A DNA stretch of 45,873 bases from assembly GCF_000685315.1 (NCBI RefSeq), contig NZ_ARYM01000026.1:1-45873 (forward strand), read 5' to 3'. Origin of the DNA: Hyphomonas polymorpha PS728. GTDB taxonomy: Bacteria > Pseudomonadota > Alphaproteobacteria > Caulobacterales > Hyphomonadaceae. The notes under the pieces are model-generated. The model had not been told where the DNA came from and searched no databases. It was given only the letters and a program-made list of their open reading frames with translations. This document shows, piece after piece, positions 25,889 to 34,882 of this stretch. The position numbers were made by a program, and so were the translations under genes. Position 1 is the first letter of the stretch. Each line of letters begins with the position of its first letter.

Positions 25889-26386
25889 CTAATCGCTCGA
25901 CTTGGCGGACTGGCGCACGAGGCCGAGGGGCAAGGCCGTGGTTTTCTTCGCAACGCGGATGACAATCCGCGACTGAACGTCAGAAACCAGTTTGGAACCA
26001 AGGAGTTTGTCGCGCAGGAAGTTGTCATAGGCATGCATGTCCGTTGTTACGATATGCATGGAATAGTCTACCGCCCCGGTCACGGTCATACATTCGACCA
26101 CCTCCGGCCAGAGCTGCACAAGCGCTTCAAAAGCCTCAAGGTTTTCCTTGCTCGGCAAGGCCAGTTTGACGCTGGCAATCACCTCGAAGTTCAGCCCCAG
26201 CGCATGATTGTCAATCAGCGTCACCCGCCCCTTGATGAAGCCGGCCTCTTCCATGCGCTTGATGCGCCGCCAGCAGGGTGAAGAAGAAAGTCCCACACGC
26301 TCTGCAATTTCGGCGACCGACAGGCTCGCATCATGCTGAATCAGATCGAGGATGCGGGCATCAATGCTATCAAGCTCTTGGGACAA
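25889..26386 (-). CDS. Lrp/AsnC-family regulator
   Basis: 165 residues. The winged helix-turn-helix is IDARILDLIQHDASLSVAE followed by RVGLSSSPCWRRIKRMEEAG, and the C-terminal RAM ligand domain has VVECMTVTGAVDYSMHIV. It is typical of transcription factors that sense amino acids. The start is a TTG at 26386; no ATG fits. It is divergent from the indolepyruvate oxidoreductase gene with a 126-base AT-rich gap, so it most likely controls that gene in response to an aromatic or branched amino acid. The C-terminal tail is basic and slightly longer than usual. Confidence 0.92.
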   Translation of the reverse strand: MSQELDSIDARILDLIQHDASLSVAEIAERVGLSSSPCWRRIKRMEEAGFIKGRVTLIDNHALGLNFEVIASVKLALPSKENLEAFEALVQLWPEVVECMTVTGAVDYSMHIVTTDMHAYDNFLRDKLLGSKLVSDVQSRIVIRVAKKTTALPLGLVRQSAKSSD

Positions 26387-26390
26387 TTTA

Positions 26391-26456
26391 CCGGGAACCC
26401 CTCAACAATTGGAAGAATATTCCCGGAAATAACAAAATTCTTGCAAGATAGGCAAG
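26391..26456. promoter_or_regulatory. Inverted repeats in the lrp-IOR divergent gap
   Basis: CCGGGAA at 26391-26397 pairs with TTCCCGG at 26420-26426, GAATATTC lies at 26415-26422, and CTTGC/GCAAG at 26440-26444/26452-26456. AT-rich, multi-site, weakly symmetric DNA is what Lrp-type regulators usually bind. Confidence 0.4.
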
Positions 26457-26512
26457 CAATTTCGTTCGTTTTTCCCAATAATATGCCGCAGACATTGGAG
26501 CGCCAGTCTGCC

Positions 26513-29500
26513 ATGAAACATCGTGAAGTTACGCTGGACGACAAATACGAGCTTGTCGAGGGCAAGGCTTATATGACGGGCATCCAGGCCCTCGTCCGCC
26601 TACCTATTGATCGCAAGCGCCTGGACCTTGCCGCAGGCCACAATACCGGCGGCTTCATCTCGGGCTATCGGGGCTCTCCCCTCGGCGGATATGACCAGCA
26701 ACTCCGCGCCGTCCAGAAACTTCTCGATGCTCACGACATCAAATTCTGGGAAGGCCTCAACGAAGACCTCGGCGCCACCGCTGTCTGGGGCTCGCAACAA
26801 CTCGGCCTCTTCCCCGGCGCAAAATTCGATGGCCTGTTCGGCATCTGGTACGGCAAGGCCCCCGGCGTGGACCGGACGGGCGATGTCTTCAAACACGCCA
26901 ATGCGGCCGGCACCTCGGCGCTGGGCGGCGTCCTCGCCATCGTGGGCGACGATCATAACTGCAAATCCTCCACCCTGCCGTCCCAGTCCGATTACGCGAT
27001 GATGGATGCCGAGATGCCGGTACTGAACCCGGCCTCGATCCAGGACGTGCTGGATTACGGCATCCATGGCTGGGAGATGAGCCGCTTCTCCGGCGCCTGG
27101 GTCGGGCTCACGGCGCTTGCCGACACGATGGATTCCGGCTCGGTGGTGGATGTGACGCTCAGCAGGCTGTCAATCCAAAAACCCGCTTTCCCCTTCCCCG
27201 AAGGCGGCGTGCATATGCGCCGGGGCGACATTCCCCTCAACAAGGAAGCCCGGCTGCGCCAGATCAAGCTGCCCGCCGCGCAGGCCTATGTCCGCGCCAA
27301 CCGGCTGGACCATGTCATCCTGCCTTCGCCCAAGCCGCGCATCGGCATCATCGTGACCGGACAGGCAGCCCGCGACGTGTTCGAAGCCCTCGCCGCGATC
27401 GGCCTGACGCCGGAAGAAGCCGGCCGCCTCGGCCTCAGCATCTTCAAGGTCGCCATGCCCTGGCCGCTGGAGCCGCAAGGCATCCGCGAATTCTGCTCCG
27501 GCCTGGAGCGCGTTGTGGTCATCGAACACAAGCGCGCGCTGATCGAAGCGCAGCTGAAGGCAGCCCTCTATGACCTTCCCGAAAGCCGGCGCCCGGTGAT
27601 CGAAGGAAAGTTCGACGGGGAAGGCCGCCCGCTCCTCTCCGACATTGCCTCGCTCAGCATTCCGGAAATCGCCAACGCGCTGATGCGCTCCATCCCTTCG
27701 GGCTGGGATACCAGCCGCGCCGAGGCCTATTTCAACCGCGTGGGCAGCGCCGGCGAAGCTGCGCGCACGAATGCCTCGCCCACCGTGCGCTCGCCGCATT
27801 TCTGCTCGGGCTGCCCTCACAACACCTCCACCAATGTTCCCGAAGGCTCCCGCGCCCTCGCCGGCATCGGCTGTCACTATATGGCGAACTTCATGCCGGA
27901 CCGGAAAACCGACATGACCAGCCAGATGGGCGGAGAAGGCATTGCCTGGGTAGGCCAGCACTGGGCCACCGAGGAACCCCACGTCTTCGTCAATCTGGGC
28001 GATGGCACCTATTCCCATTCCGGCTCCCTGGCCATCCGCGCCGCTGTCACCTCCGGCGCAAACATGACCTACAAGATCCTCTACAATGACGCGGTTGCCA
28101 TGACAGGCGGGCAGCATGTGGAATCTGGCCAGACGCCCGCCCAGATTGCCCAGCAGGTGGAGGCCGAAGGCGTCAAGACCATCCGTATCGTGACGGAAGA
28201 CCCGACGCGCTATGCCGCCGTCACCGGCCTGCCGCGCGGCGTAAAGATCTATCACCGTGACGATCTGGAAGACGTGCAGAAGGAACTGCGCCAGACGCCG
28301 GGCGTCTCCGTCATCATCTACGATCAAATGTGCGCCACCGAGAAACGCCGCCGCTCCAAGCGCGGCATGATCGCCCCAGACCGTGTACGCACCATCATCA
28401 ACACCGAAGTCTGTGAGGGCTGCGGCGACTGCTCGATCAAATCCAACTGCCTCTCGGTGGAGCCGGTGGAGACCGAACTTGGCCGCAAGCGCCGGATCAA
28501 CCAGTCGACCTGCAATACCGATCTTTCCTGCGTCAAGGGCTTCTGCCCGAGCTTCGTGACGATCAAGGACGGCGAACCGGCCTGGGAAGACCAGCCGCGC
28601 CTTGTCTTTGATGCCGACGGCCTGCCCCTGCCCGAGACACCCAGCCTCGCCCAGCCCTGGAACGTGCTGTTCACGGGCGTCGGCGGAACGGGCGTCACCA
28701 CGGTTGCCGCCGTGCTGGCCATGGCCGCGCATGTGGACGGCAATGCGGCCTGCACGCTGGACATGACGGGCCTTGCGCAGAAAGGCGGGCCGGTGCTCAG
28801 CCATGTGCGCTTTGCCCGCGAGCCGGAGATGATCTCCACCGGCCGCGTGCCCCCGGCCAGCGCTGACCTGATCATCGGCTGCGATCTTGTGGTGGCCGCC
28901 GGCGGCGACGCGCTGAACCTGATGGATCCGGATCGCACGGCCGCCTACACCAATTCGGACGTTACCCCCACTTCAGAATTCATCCGTAACCGGTCAAAAC
29001 GTTTCGAGAGCGATCTGCTCTCGGCGCGGGTAAAACGCCAGACCGCAGAGTTCGGCGCCTTTGATGCCGAAGCGCTCGCCGTGGGCTATCTGCATGACGC
29101 CATCTACACCAACATGATCATGGTGGGTTATTCCTGGCAGAAGGGCAAAGTGCCCGTCAGCCTGCGCGGCCTTTACCGCGCCATCCGCCTCAACGGCACC
29201 AAGGTTGAGGATAACATGGCCGCGTTCAATATCGGCCGCCTCGCCGCCGCGGCGCCTGAACGCCTCGCCCCGCAGCACGATCCCCGCGGCCATATCGAGC
29301 CCAAGACGCTGGACGAGCTGATCGAGGACCGCGCCGGCCGCCTCACCGCCTATCAGAATGCCGGCTATGCCGCCCGCTACCGGGACATCGTGGCAGAGGT
29401 CCGCGCGGCAGAGACGCAGGCCGGCCTCGGCGAAAACCTGACGCGCGCGGTGGCCACCTATGCCTACAAGCTGATGGCCTACAAGGACGAGTATGAAGTT

Positions 29501-29974
29501 GCCCGTCTCTATACGGATGGAAAGTTTGCTGAGCAGCTGGCCAGCCAGTTCAAGGGCGGCAAGCTTCGCTTCTGGCTCGCCCCGCCGATCCTCTCGAAGA
29601 AGGATGCCAACGGGCATCTGGAGAAAAAGCATTTCGGCGCATGGATGCTGACCGGCTTCCGGGTTCTCGCCCGGCTGAAAGGCCTGCGGGGCACCCGGTT
29701 CGACCTCTTCGGCTATACCGAGGAGCGCAAGATGGAACGCGGCCTGCGCGATGACTATCTTGCCAATATGGGCCGGATTGCGCGGGAGCTGACCCCCTCC
29801 AATCACAGCCTGGCCGTCGAGATTGCCAAAGTGCCTGACGAAATCCGCGGCTTCGGCCATGTGAAAGAAGCCGCCACCGAAAAAGCAAAGGCCCATGAGG
29901 CAGAGCTTTGGGCCGGCTGGCCGGAGGGCAAGCTGCCCAAGGCCAAAGTCTCCCTGATCGCTGCAGCGCGATAG
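26513..29974 (+). CDS. Indolepyruvate ferredoxin oxidoreductase, fused subunits
   Basis: 1153 residues from the ATG at 26513 (GGAG upstream; the open frame extends further but without ribosome binding signals). Order: pyrimidine-binding domain (GYRGSPLGGYDQQL), TPP-binding domain (CSGCPHNTSTN, ALAGIGCHYM, GDGTYSHSG), a ferredoxin-type cluster region (CEGCGDCSIKSNC, then CNTDLSCVKGFC), then the gamma domain (FTGVGGTGVTTVAAV). Bacterial fused enzymes of this kind oxidatively decarboxylate indolepyruvate and other aryl or branched 2-oxo acids to acyl-CoA, passing electrons to ferredoxin. Divergent lrp probably regulates it. A terminator follows. Confidence 0.93.
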   Translation: MKHREVTLDDKYELVEGKAYMTGIQALVRLPIDRKRLDLAAGHNTGGFISGYRGSPLGGYDQQLRAVQKLLDAHDIKFWEGLNEDLGATAVWGSQQLGLFPGAKFDGLFGIWYGKAPGVDRTGDVFKHANAAGTSALGGVLAIVGDDHNCKSSTLPSQSDYAMMDAEMPVLNPASIQDVLDYGIHGWEMSRFSGAWVGLTALADTMDSGSVVDVTLSRLSIQKPAFPFPEGGVHMRRGDIPLNKEARLRQIKLPAAQAYVRANRLDHVILPSPKPRIGIIVTGQAARDVFEALAAIGLTPEEAGRLGLSIFKVAMPWPLEPQGIREFCSGLERVVVIEHKRALIEAQLKAALYDLPESRRPVIEGKFDGEGRPLLSDIASLSIPEIANALMRSIPSGWDTSRAEAYFNRVGSAGEAARTNASPTVRSPHFCSGCPHNTSTNVPEGSRALAGIGCHYMANFMPDRKTDMTSQMGGEGIAWVGQHWATEEPHVFVNLGDGTYSHSGSLAIRAAVTSGANMTYKILYNDAVAMTGGQHVESGQTPAQIAQQVEAEGVKTIRIVTEDPTRYAAVTGLPRGVKIYHRDDLEDVQKELRQTPGVSVIIYDQMCATEKRRRSKRGMIAPDRVRTIINTEVCEGCGDCSIKSNCLSVEPVETELGRKRRINQSTCNTDLSCVKGFCPSFVTIKDGEPAWEDQPRLVFDADGLPLPETPSLAQPWNVLFTGVGGTGVTTVAAVLAMAAHVDGNAACTLDMTGLAQKGGPVLSHVRFAREPEMISTGRVPPASADLIIGCDLVVAAGGDALNLMDPDRTAAYTNSDVTPTSEFIRNRSKRFESDLLSARVKRQTAEFGAFDAEALAVGYLHDAIYTNMIMVGYSWQKGKVPVSLRGLYRAIRLNGTKVEDNMAAFNIGRLAAAAPERLAPQHDPRGHIEPKTLDELIEDRAGRLTAYQNAGYAARYRDIVAEVRAAETQAGLGENLTRAVATYAYKLMAYKDEYEVARLYTDGKFAEQLASQFKGGKLRFWLAPPILSKKDANGHLEKKHFGAWMLTGFRVLARLKGLRGTRFDLFGYTEERKMERGLRDDYLANMGRIARELTPSNHSLAVEIAKVPDEIRGFGHVKEAATEKAKAHEAELWAGWPEGKLPKAKVSLIAAAR

Positions 29975-30015
29975 CCGGGCCGCTTCCCGGCTGTATGGCG
30001 CGCAGCGAAACTGCG

Positions 30016-30052
30016 CCCCTGGCCCGTGAAAGCGGGTCAGGGGTTTCTTTTT
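30016..30052 (+). terminator. Rho-independent terminator of the IOR gene
   Basis: CCCCTGGCCCG at 30016-30026 pairs (one G-T pair) with CGGGTCAGGGG at 30033-30043, followed by TTTCTTTTT. Confidence 0.85.
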
Positions 30053-30058
30053 CAGGGG

Positions 30059-30391
30059 TCAGCGGAGCGGCGACACTTCCACGTCCACCACCTTGCCCTT
30101 CTTGCTCATCTTCTTGATTTCGCGCTCGACATGTTTGGCTTTGACTTCGCGCGTCTCGGTGCGCGTGCTCTTGCCCTTCTTGTAGGTCACCTCGAGGCGG
30201 ACCATCTCGTCCGGCCCGTCCAGCGCGTCGCCCGTCACGCGGACGGCCGTGCCGCCCACATACACCACGCCCTTGGCCGTTGCCTCCAGCGCGTCCCCCG
30301 CCAGGCTGACCGGAACGGTGACGATCTTGGTCGCCACACAGCCCGTCATCGGCAAAGTCAGGGCGAGCGCAGCAAGAATGAAAAGACGCAT
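30059..30391 (-). CDS. Small lipoprotein, unknown function
   Basis: 110 residues from the ATG at 30391, chosen because AAGGAGG stands eight bases upstream. MRLFILAALALTLPMTGC gives a lipobox with Cys18. The mature part starts with a hydrophobic Val/Gly-rich stretch (VSLAGDALEATAKGVVYVGG) and ends in a very basic tail (VEREIKKMSKKGKVVDVEV). The likely location is the periplasmic face of a membrane. No family is recognised. It lies between the IOR terminator and lysS on the same strand as lysS. Confidence 0.75.
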   Translation of the reverse strand: MRLFILAALALTLPMTGCVATKIVTVPVSLAGDALEATAKGVVYVGGTAVRVTGDALDGPDEMVRLEVTYKKGKSTRTETREVKAKHVEREIKKMSKKGKVVDVEVSPLR

Positions 30392-30456
30392 GGGCAGAGG
30401 GCCTCCTTGGGAAGACCCATCCATAACCCGCATTTGCGTTACTTTCAGCTTACAGC

Positions 30457-32049
30457 TCAGCCACGCGCCAGCGCGTCGTCGATCAGCCTGGCGGTCTCGG
30501 CCACGCCATAGAGCGCTGCAAAACTACCGAAACGCGGCCCCTGCTCCTGGCCCAGCAGCACCTCGTAAAGCGCCTTGAACCATTCGCGCAGATTTTCAAA
30601 GCCATGATCCTTGCCCACGCTGAAGGTCAGCGTCTGCAGGTTCTCGCCAGTGGGCTCGTCGCTGAATGCCTTGAGGCGCCCGGAAAGGTCGGCCATCGCG
30701 GCGCGCTCCTGCTCCGTCGGTGCCCGGAAGGTTTTCGCCGGCAACACGAAGTCCCGGTAATACCGCATGGCATAGCCTGCCAGCTCATCCAGCAGCGGAT
30801 GGGTCTGCGGAGACGCTTCGGGCGCATAGCGGGTGATATAGGCCCAGAGCTGGGAGGTATCGGTCGGGTTTGCGACCGCCACCAGGTTCATCAGCAGCGC
30901 GAAGCTGACCGGGCTCGACCATTGCGGCGGGCGGCCGGAATGGATGTGCCAGACAGGATTTTCCAGCTGCGCAGCGGCCTCTTCCTGCGGGAACTTTTCG
31001 AGGAAGGTGAGGTATTCGTCCACGGTCTTGGGGATGACGTCGAAATAGAGCTTCTTCGCCACGCGCGGCTTCTGGAACTGGAACAGCGCAAGGCTCTCGT
31101 CCGGAGCATAAGTCAGCCATTGCTCGACCGAGATGCCATTGCCCTTGGTCTTGGAGATCTTTTCGCCCTTCTCGTCCAGGAACAGTTCGTAGACATACTG
31201 TTCCGGCGGGCGCGCGCCCAGGATGCGGCAGATCTTGGAATAGATGGGCGCGTTGGCCTGATGGTCCTTGCCGAACATTTCAAAGTCGACGCCGAGGGCA
31301 GCCCAGCGCATGCCGAAATCGGGCTTCCACTGCATCTTCACGGCGCCGCCAGTGACCGGCAGCGTCACATCCGTGCCGTCTTCATCCGTGAACGTCACTT
31401 CACCGCGCGCCGCGTCCACCTTCTTCATTGGCACATAGAGCACCCGGCCGCTGCTGGGGCTGATCGGCAGGAAGGGCGAATAGGTGGCGCGGCGCTCCTC
31501 CCCCAGGGTGGGCAGCATCACATCCATGATCGCCTGATACTTCTCCGCCGCGCGCAGCAGCATCGCGTCAAACCGGCCGGACTTGTAACAGTCGGTGGCC
31601 GAAAGGAACTCGTACTGGAAGCCGAACTTGTCGAGGAAGGCGCAGAGACGCGCATTCATGTGCGCGCCATAGGACGCATGGGTGCCGAAAGGATCGGGCA
31701 CCGAGGTCAGCGGCTTCTGGAGGAAGGTTTCCAGCGACTTGGGATCGGGCACGGTATCGGGAACCTTCCGCATACCGTCCATGTCATCGGACACGCAGAT
31801 AAGGCGCGTGGCATATTTGCCCGCCGTCAGCACCTCAAACGCATGGCGCACCATCGTGGTGCGAACAACCTCGCCGAAGGTGCCGATATGCGGCAGGCCC
31901 GAGGGGCCGTAGCCCGTCTCGAAGATGACCGGCGCGTCCGCCTTGCGCTCGCCTGCCTTCACCTGCTCGGCCACGCGCTTTTCCAGCGCGCGCGCAAGCT
32001 CGAAAGGCCAGGCCTTGGCAGTTTGGGCGAGGGTCGAAAGGTCGGTCAT
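30457..32049 (-). CDS. lysS: Lysyl-tRNA synthetase, class I
   Basis: 530 residues from the ATG at 32049; an in-frame GTG five codons upstream is equally possible and neither has a strong ribosome binding site. The class I signatures are present: [13 protein letters not shown] (HIGH) near residue 50 and KISKTKGNG (KMSKS) near 285. It charges tRNA-Lys with the Rossmann-fold class I enzyme found in archaea, spirochaetes and many Alphaproteobacteria, instead of the usual class II form. It appears single, without paralogue in the window. Confidence 0.95.
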   Translation of the reverse strand: MTDLSTLAQTAKAWPFELARALEKRVAEQVKAGERKADAPVIFETGYGPSGLPHIGTFGEVVRTTMVRHAFEVLTAGKYATRLICVSDDMDGMRKVPDTVPDPKSLETFLQKPLTSVPDPFGTHASYGAHMNARLCAFLDKFGFQYEFLSATDCYKSGRFDAMLLRAAEKYQAIMDVMLPTLGEERRATYSPFLPISPSSGRVLYVPMKKVDAARGEVTFTDEDGTDVTLPVTGGAVKMQWKPDFGMRWAALGVDFEMFGKDHQANAPIYSKICRILGARPPEQYVYELFLDEKGEKISKTKGNGISVEQWLTYAPDESLALFQFQKPRVAKKLYFDVIPKTVDEYLTFLEKFPQEEAAAQLENPVWHIHSGRPPQWSSPVSFALLMNLVAVANPTDTSQLWAYITRYAPEASPQTHPLLDELAGYAMRYYRDFVLPAKTFRAPTEQERAAMADLSGRLKAFSDEPTGENLQTLTFSVGKDHGFENLREWFKALYEVLLGQEQGPRFGSFAALYGVAETARLIDDALARG

Positions 32050-32141
32050 CGTGTCGTCAGTCACTACTGATTAATGGTCCGCCGGACCTAGAGGCCGCGC
32101 CGGGGGGCGTCAAGCGACGGGGCAAGTTTTGTAAAATATGT

Positions 32142-32170
32142 TTGACATGTTAAAAATTTTGAACCATATG
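32142..32170 (+). promoter_or_regulatory. Candidate promoter of the membrane protein/XRE pair
   Basis: TTGACA at 32142-32147, 17-base spacer, CATATG at 32165-32170 (weak -10). The surrounding 32127-32195 is strongly AT-rich against a GC-rich background; a second TTGACA lies at 32187. Autoregulation by the downstream XRE protein is plausible. Confidence 0.4.
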
Positions 32171-32207
32171 AGAATGTATAGAATTTTTGACACGATCGGA
32201 GACCGCA

Positions 32208-32657
32208 ATGTCTGTTATCGAAACCGTCGCGAACATGTCGTTCCGGGAAAAATCGGCCTGGGGCATGGGCTTGATCCTGAGTGCGGGCGCGGTCTCCTAT
32301 TTCGGCAAGGTGATGAGCCTTTCCGAGGCGCTTGGCAGAACCGCCCCGCCGATCATCGGCTTCGTCATCGCCTATGTGGTGTTCATCGTGATTGCCTCGG
32401 TGATCGTGATGTCGGTTCTTGCGGGAATGGCCGGCAAGGAGGCCGATGCGCCCGCCGACGAACGGGAGAAGATCATCGCCGACAAGGCCGGCAACTGGTC
32501 GGGCTATGTGCTGGCCGTTCCGGCGCTCGGGGGTCTCTGGCACTATTCGGTGAACCTTGATGGAAACATGCTGTTCCACCTGGTCTTTCTCAGCCTGATG
32601 CTGTCGCAGATATCAGAATACGCCTTCCAGATCTTCCTGTACCGCCGGGGAGGCTGA
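32208..32657 (+). CDS. Four-helix membrane protein, unknown function
   Basis: 149 residues, start at the ATG at 32208 after CGGAGACC. Four hydrophobic segments: about 18-37, 48-76 (IIGFVIAYVVFIVIASVIVM), 95-113 and 122-144. The acidic loop EADAPADEREK separates the pairs. No catalytic motif or named family is recognised. It is followed three bases later by a small XRE regulator, an arrangement common in bacteria where the membrane protein and the regulator are co-expressed. Confidence 0.8.
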   Translation: MSVIETVANMSFREKSAWGMGLILSAGAVSYFGKVMSLSEALGRTAPPIIGFVIAYVVFIVIASVIVMSVLAGMAGKEADAPADEREKIIADKAGNWSGYVLAVPALGGLWHYSVNLDGNMLFHLVFLSLMLSQISEYAFQIFLYRRGG

Positions 32658-32660
32658 GCC

Positions 32661-32888
32661 ATGGCCAGCGCCCCTCCGATCACCAATCGCATCCGGGAGC
32701 TGCGCGAAGCCCGAGGCGGGATGAGCCAGGCAGCGCTTGCCGAAGCGATCGGCGTCACCCGCCAGACGGTCATCGCGATAGAGCGGGGCAAATACTCCCC
32801 CTCCCTGGAAAGTGCCTTCCGGATAGCTAGGGTCTTCGGCCTTGGAATTGAGGATGTTTTTGGATGGGAAGCACCGCCCGCCGCCTGA
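32661..32888 (+). CDS. Small XRE-family regulator
   Basis: 75 residues, a single helix-turn-helix: ITNRIRELREARGGMSQ, ALAEAIGVTRQTVIAIERGK, then YSPSLESAFRIARVFGLG and IEDVF. This is the compact YozG-like type that binds DNA as a dimer. It is co-transcribed with the membrane protein gene three bases upstream and probably represses the shared promoter. Confidence 0.92.
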   Translation: MASAPPITNRIRELREARGGMSQAALAEAIGVTRQTVIAIERGKYSPSLESAFRIARVFGLGIEDVFGWEAPPAA

Positions 32889-32936
32889 CCGTTTCCGGGG
32901 ATGCAAATTCAAGCCCGCATGCCGCAAAAGCCTGAT

Positions 32937-32971
32937 TGACACTCATTCGCAAGTGCTGCAAATGGTTCGCA
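32937..32971 (+). promoter_or_regulatory. Tandem Fur-like boxes before bfd
   Basis: TGACACTCATTCGCA (32937-32951) and TGCAAATGGTTCGCA (32957-32971) each match the 7-1-7 pattern TGCNANT-N-ANTNGCA, which I recall for alphaproteobacterial Fur/Mur, with one mismatch. Centres are 20 bases apart. A TTGACA at 32936 overlaps the first box. Confidence 0.5.
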
Positions 32972-33171
32972 TGATCATTTGCGTCTGCAATCGTATCAAC
33001 TGCCGGTCGGTCCGTGAGGCCGTGGATGCTGGCGCCCGCAGCCCCAAGGCTGTGCAGGCGCACCATGGCTGCAAGTTTAATTGCGGCAAGTGCTCCACCA
33101 CGATCGGCGAAATGATTGCCGAGAAGATGGACGCTCAAGGCGGCTCCCTGCCGATGATGGCTGCTGAATAA
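32971..33171 (+). CDS. bfd: Bacterioferritin-associated ferredoxin
   Basis: 66 residues from the ATG at 32971. With this start the [2Fe-2S] cysteines fall at 4, 6, 38 and 41 (CVC near the start, CGKC later), the same numbers as in E. coli Bfd; an in-frame ATG three codons earlier is possible. Bfd reduces ferric iron in bacterioferritin to release it when iron is short. Two Fur-like boxes overlap the start region. The bfr gene follows 200 bases later on the same strand. Confidence 0.93.
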   Translation: MIICVCNRINCRSVREAVDAGARSPKAVQAHHGCKFNCGKCSTTIGEMIAEKMDAQGGSLPMMAAE

Positions 33172-33217
33172 GCGTCCGCTGCAAACGGTTTCTTCCTGAA
33201 AACTCAAAGCATTGACT

Positions 33218-33238
33218 GTGCCTGCCTTGCGCAGGCAC
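33218..33238 (+). terminator. Hairpin after bfd
   Basis: GTGCCTGC at 33218-33225, five-base loop, GCAGGCAC at 33231-33238. No T-tract, so it may only partly terminate transcription. Confidence 0.4.
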
Positions 33239-33276
33239 TCAAGCCATGCCTGCTGCAACTGTGTCGCACTTTCATA

Positions 33277-33358
33277 TGCAATTGATTTTATTGGATTTTT
33301 TGGTTGATCGCCGCAGACCCCTCCTCTATATGGCTAAGTAGATTCACTTACATAGCCA
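33277..33358 (+). promoter_or_regulatory. Regulatory region before bfr
   Basis: TGCAATTGATTTTAT (33277-33291) matches the left half of the Fur/Mur pattern but not the right. Nearer the start, TGGCTA at 33331-33336 pairs with TAGCCA at 33353-33358, and TAAGT/ACTTA (33335/33346) is nested within. The region is AT-rich and could hold an operator or a leader hairpin. Confidence 0.35.
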
Positions 33359-33374
33359 ACCAGCGGAGCTCCCC

Positions 33375-33860
33375 ATGAAAGGCGACAAGAAGGTCATCGA
33401 CTTCCTGAACCAGGCCCTGAAAAACGAGCTGACCGCCATCAACCAGTATTTCCTGCATTCCCGCATGCTGCGCGACTGGGGCGTCTCCAAGCTCGCCAAG
33501 AAAGAGTATGAGGAATCGATCGAGGAGATGCATCACGCCGACTGGCTGGTCGAGCGCGTCCTCTTCCTCGGCGGCCTGCCCAACCTTCAGGATCTGGGCA
33601 AGCTGCATATCGGCGAGAGCGTTCAGGAAATCCTCGAATGCGATCTCAAGCTCGAGAATATCGCCATCCCGCTGCTGCGCGACGCAATCGAATATTGTGA
33701 GGAAGTGCGCGACTATGGCAGCCGCGATCTCTTCTACAAGATCCTCCACAATGAGGAAGAACACGTCGATTATCTGGAAACCCAGTTCGCCCTGATCGAG
33801 CGTATCGGCATCGAGCGCTATACGCTGCTCCAGGCCGAAGCGAACGAAAAAGGGGACTAA
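33375..33860 (+). CDS. bfr: Bacterioferritin
   Basis: 161 residues. All key residues are at E. coli Bfr positions: ferroxidase ligands Glu18, Glu51, His54, Glu94, Glu127 and His130, and the haem ligand Met52 in EEMHHAD. It forms a 24-subunit haem-containing shell that oxidises and stores iron in the cytosol. GGAGCTC precedes the ATG. It lies downstream of bfd, its reductase partner. A haem-binding, fully active type is predicted. Confidence 0.97.
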   Translation: MKGDKKVIDFLNQALKNELTAINQYFLHSRMLRDWGVSKLAKKEYEESIEEMHHADWLVERVLFLGGLPNLQDLGKLHIGESVQEILECDLKLENIAIPLLRDAIEYCEEVRDYGSRDLFYKILHNEEEHVDYLETQFALIERIGIERYTLLQAEANEKGD

Positions 33861-33899
33861 TCCAGCCATTGTACGGCCACATTAAAGGTTCGATAGTTT

Positions 33900-33929
33900 T
33901 GCGGCCTGCAGTTCACTCTGCAGGCCGCA
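33900..33929. terminator. Hairpin after bfr
   Basis: TGCGGCCTGCAG at 33900-33911 pairs with its exact complement at 33918-33929 across a six-base loop. No clear T-tract on either strand. Confidence 0.55.
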
Positions 33930-33956
33930 TTCACATCTGACCTTATGGGGACCTAC

Positions 33957-34859
33957 ATGAAACGCCCTTCCACCATGCGCGCCCTTGCGTGCCTGTTCCT
34001 TGCGATGAGTACGGCCGCCACGTCTGTGGCCAGCGCGCAGACGATGCCCGACTTCCAGAACGAGGCCTTCACAACGCCCTACTGGACGAGAAACCCCGTC
34101 ATCGAAGTGCTTGGCCGGGCCAACATGGAGGTTGCTCCAAACCGCGCTTCCTTCTCGGTCACCTATCTGGAAACGGACAAGGATTCGAAAAAAGCGATGC
34201 AGCTGGCGGTCGAGCGGGGGCGTCTTGCCTATGACACGATCAAGAAGACGGCCGGCAAGAGCACCGTCATTCAGTCCTCGGTGAATGTCACCGCGCTCTA
34301 TGAGCAATACAAGGACAAGGATGGCAATCGCATCGACAATGAGCGCTCCGACAAGATCCGCGCCTATGAGGCGCGCGTTTCGCTGAGCGTGATCGTGGAT
34401 GATGTCTCCAAGGCGGGCGCCGCCCGCGCAGGCGCTCTGGCCCTGGCCCCGGAAAACTCTTCCGGCCTCTCGACCTATCTGGAAAGAACCACCGAGATGA
34501 ACCTCGCCGCCTATGAAGCCGCGGTGAAGGATGGCTCCGCCCGCGCAAGGGCCACGGCTGCGGCCAGCGGCGCAACGCTCGGCAAGCTGATGGTTGTGCA
34601 GGAAGGCGGCGGCCCCTGCCTTGGTCAGTGGTCCTCCATGGCGGGCAGTGATTACGACTACTATCGGTCTGCGCCGGCCGCGATGGCGCCGCCACCACCC
34701 CCGCCGCCCCCAAGCAGTGTCACTGTGACGGCGGCGCGGATCGGCGGGCGCCAGATAACCATCACCCAGGCTGATATCGACACACTCAATCTGCCATCGG
34801 ATGATAAGCCCCAGCAGATATCCTCCAGTGTCTGCATGATTTACGCACTCCACAAGTAA
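33957..34859 (+). CDS. SIMPL (DUF541) domain protein, exported
   Basis: 300 residues from the ATG at 33957; an ATG four codons earlier is also possible. A signal peptide ends near SVASAQT. The SIMPL domain is seen in VIEVLGRANMEVAPNRASFSV, then KKAMQLAVERGRLAYDTIKK and YEARVSLSVIVDD. A run of eight prolines near residue 242 links to a short C-terminal beta segment (VTVTAARIGGRQITIT). The family is periplasmic or outer-membrane associated, of poorly defined role. It may form a ring-like oligomer as relatives do; that is not visible from sequence. Confidence 0.85.
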   Translation: MKRPSTMRALACLFLAMSTAATSVASAQTMPDFQNEAFTTPYWTRNPVIEVLGRANMEVAPNRASFSVTYLETDKDSKKAMQLAVERGRLAYDTIKKTAGKSTVIQSSVNVTALYEQYKDKDGNRIDNERSDKIRAYEARVSLSVIVDDVSKAGAARAGALALAPENSSGLSTYLERTTEMNLAAYEAAVKDGSARARATAAASGATLGKLMVVQEGGGPCLGQWSSMAGSDYDYYRSAPAAMAPPPPPPPPSSVTVTAARIGGRQITITQADIDTLNLPSDDKPQQISSSVCMIYALHK

Positions 34860-34882
34860 AATCTGTATACTGATAATTGAGT

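Noticed and set aside
27170..28804. Long open frame antisense to the IOR gene
   Set aside because: No recognisable motif, Ala/Gly/Arg-rich, entirely inside a well-supported gene.
30604..32070. Open frame antisense to the LysRS gene
   Set aside because: Shadow of a gene with clear HIGH and KMSKS motifs; no ribosome binding site and skewed composition.
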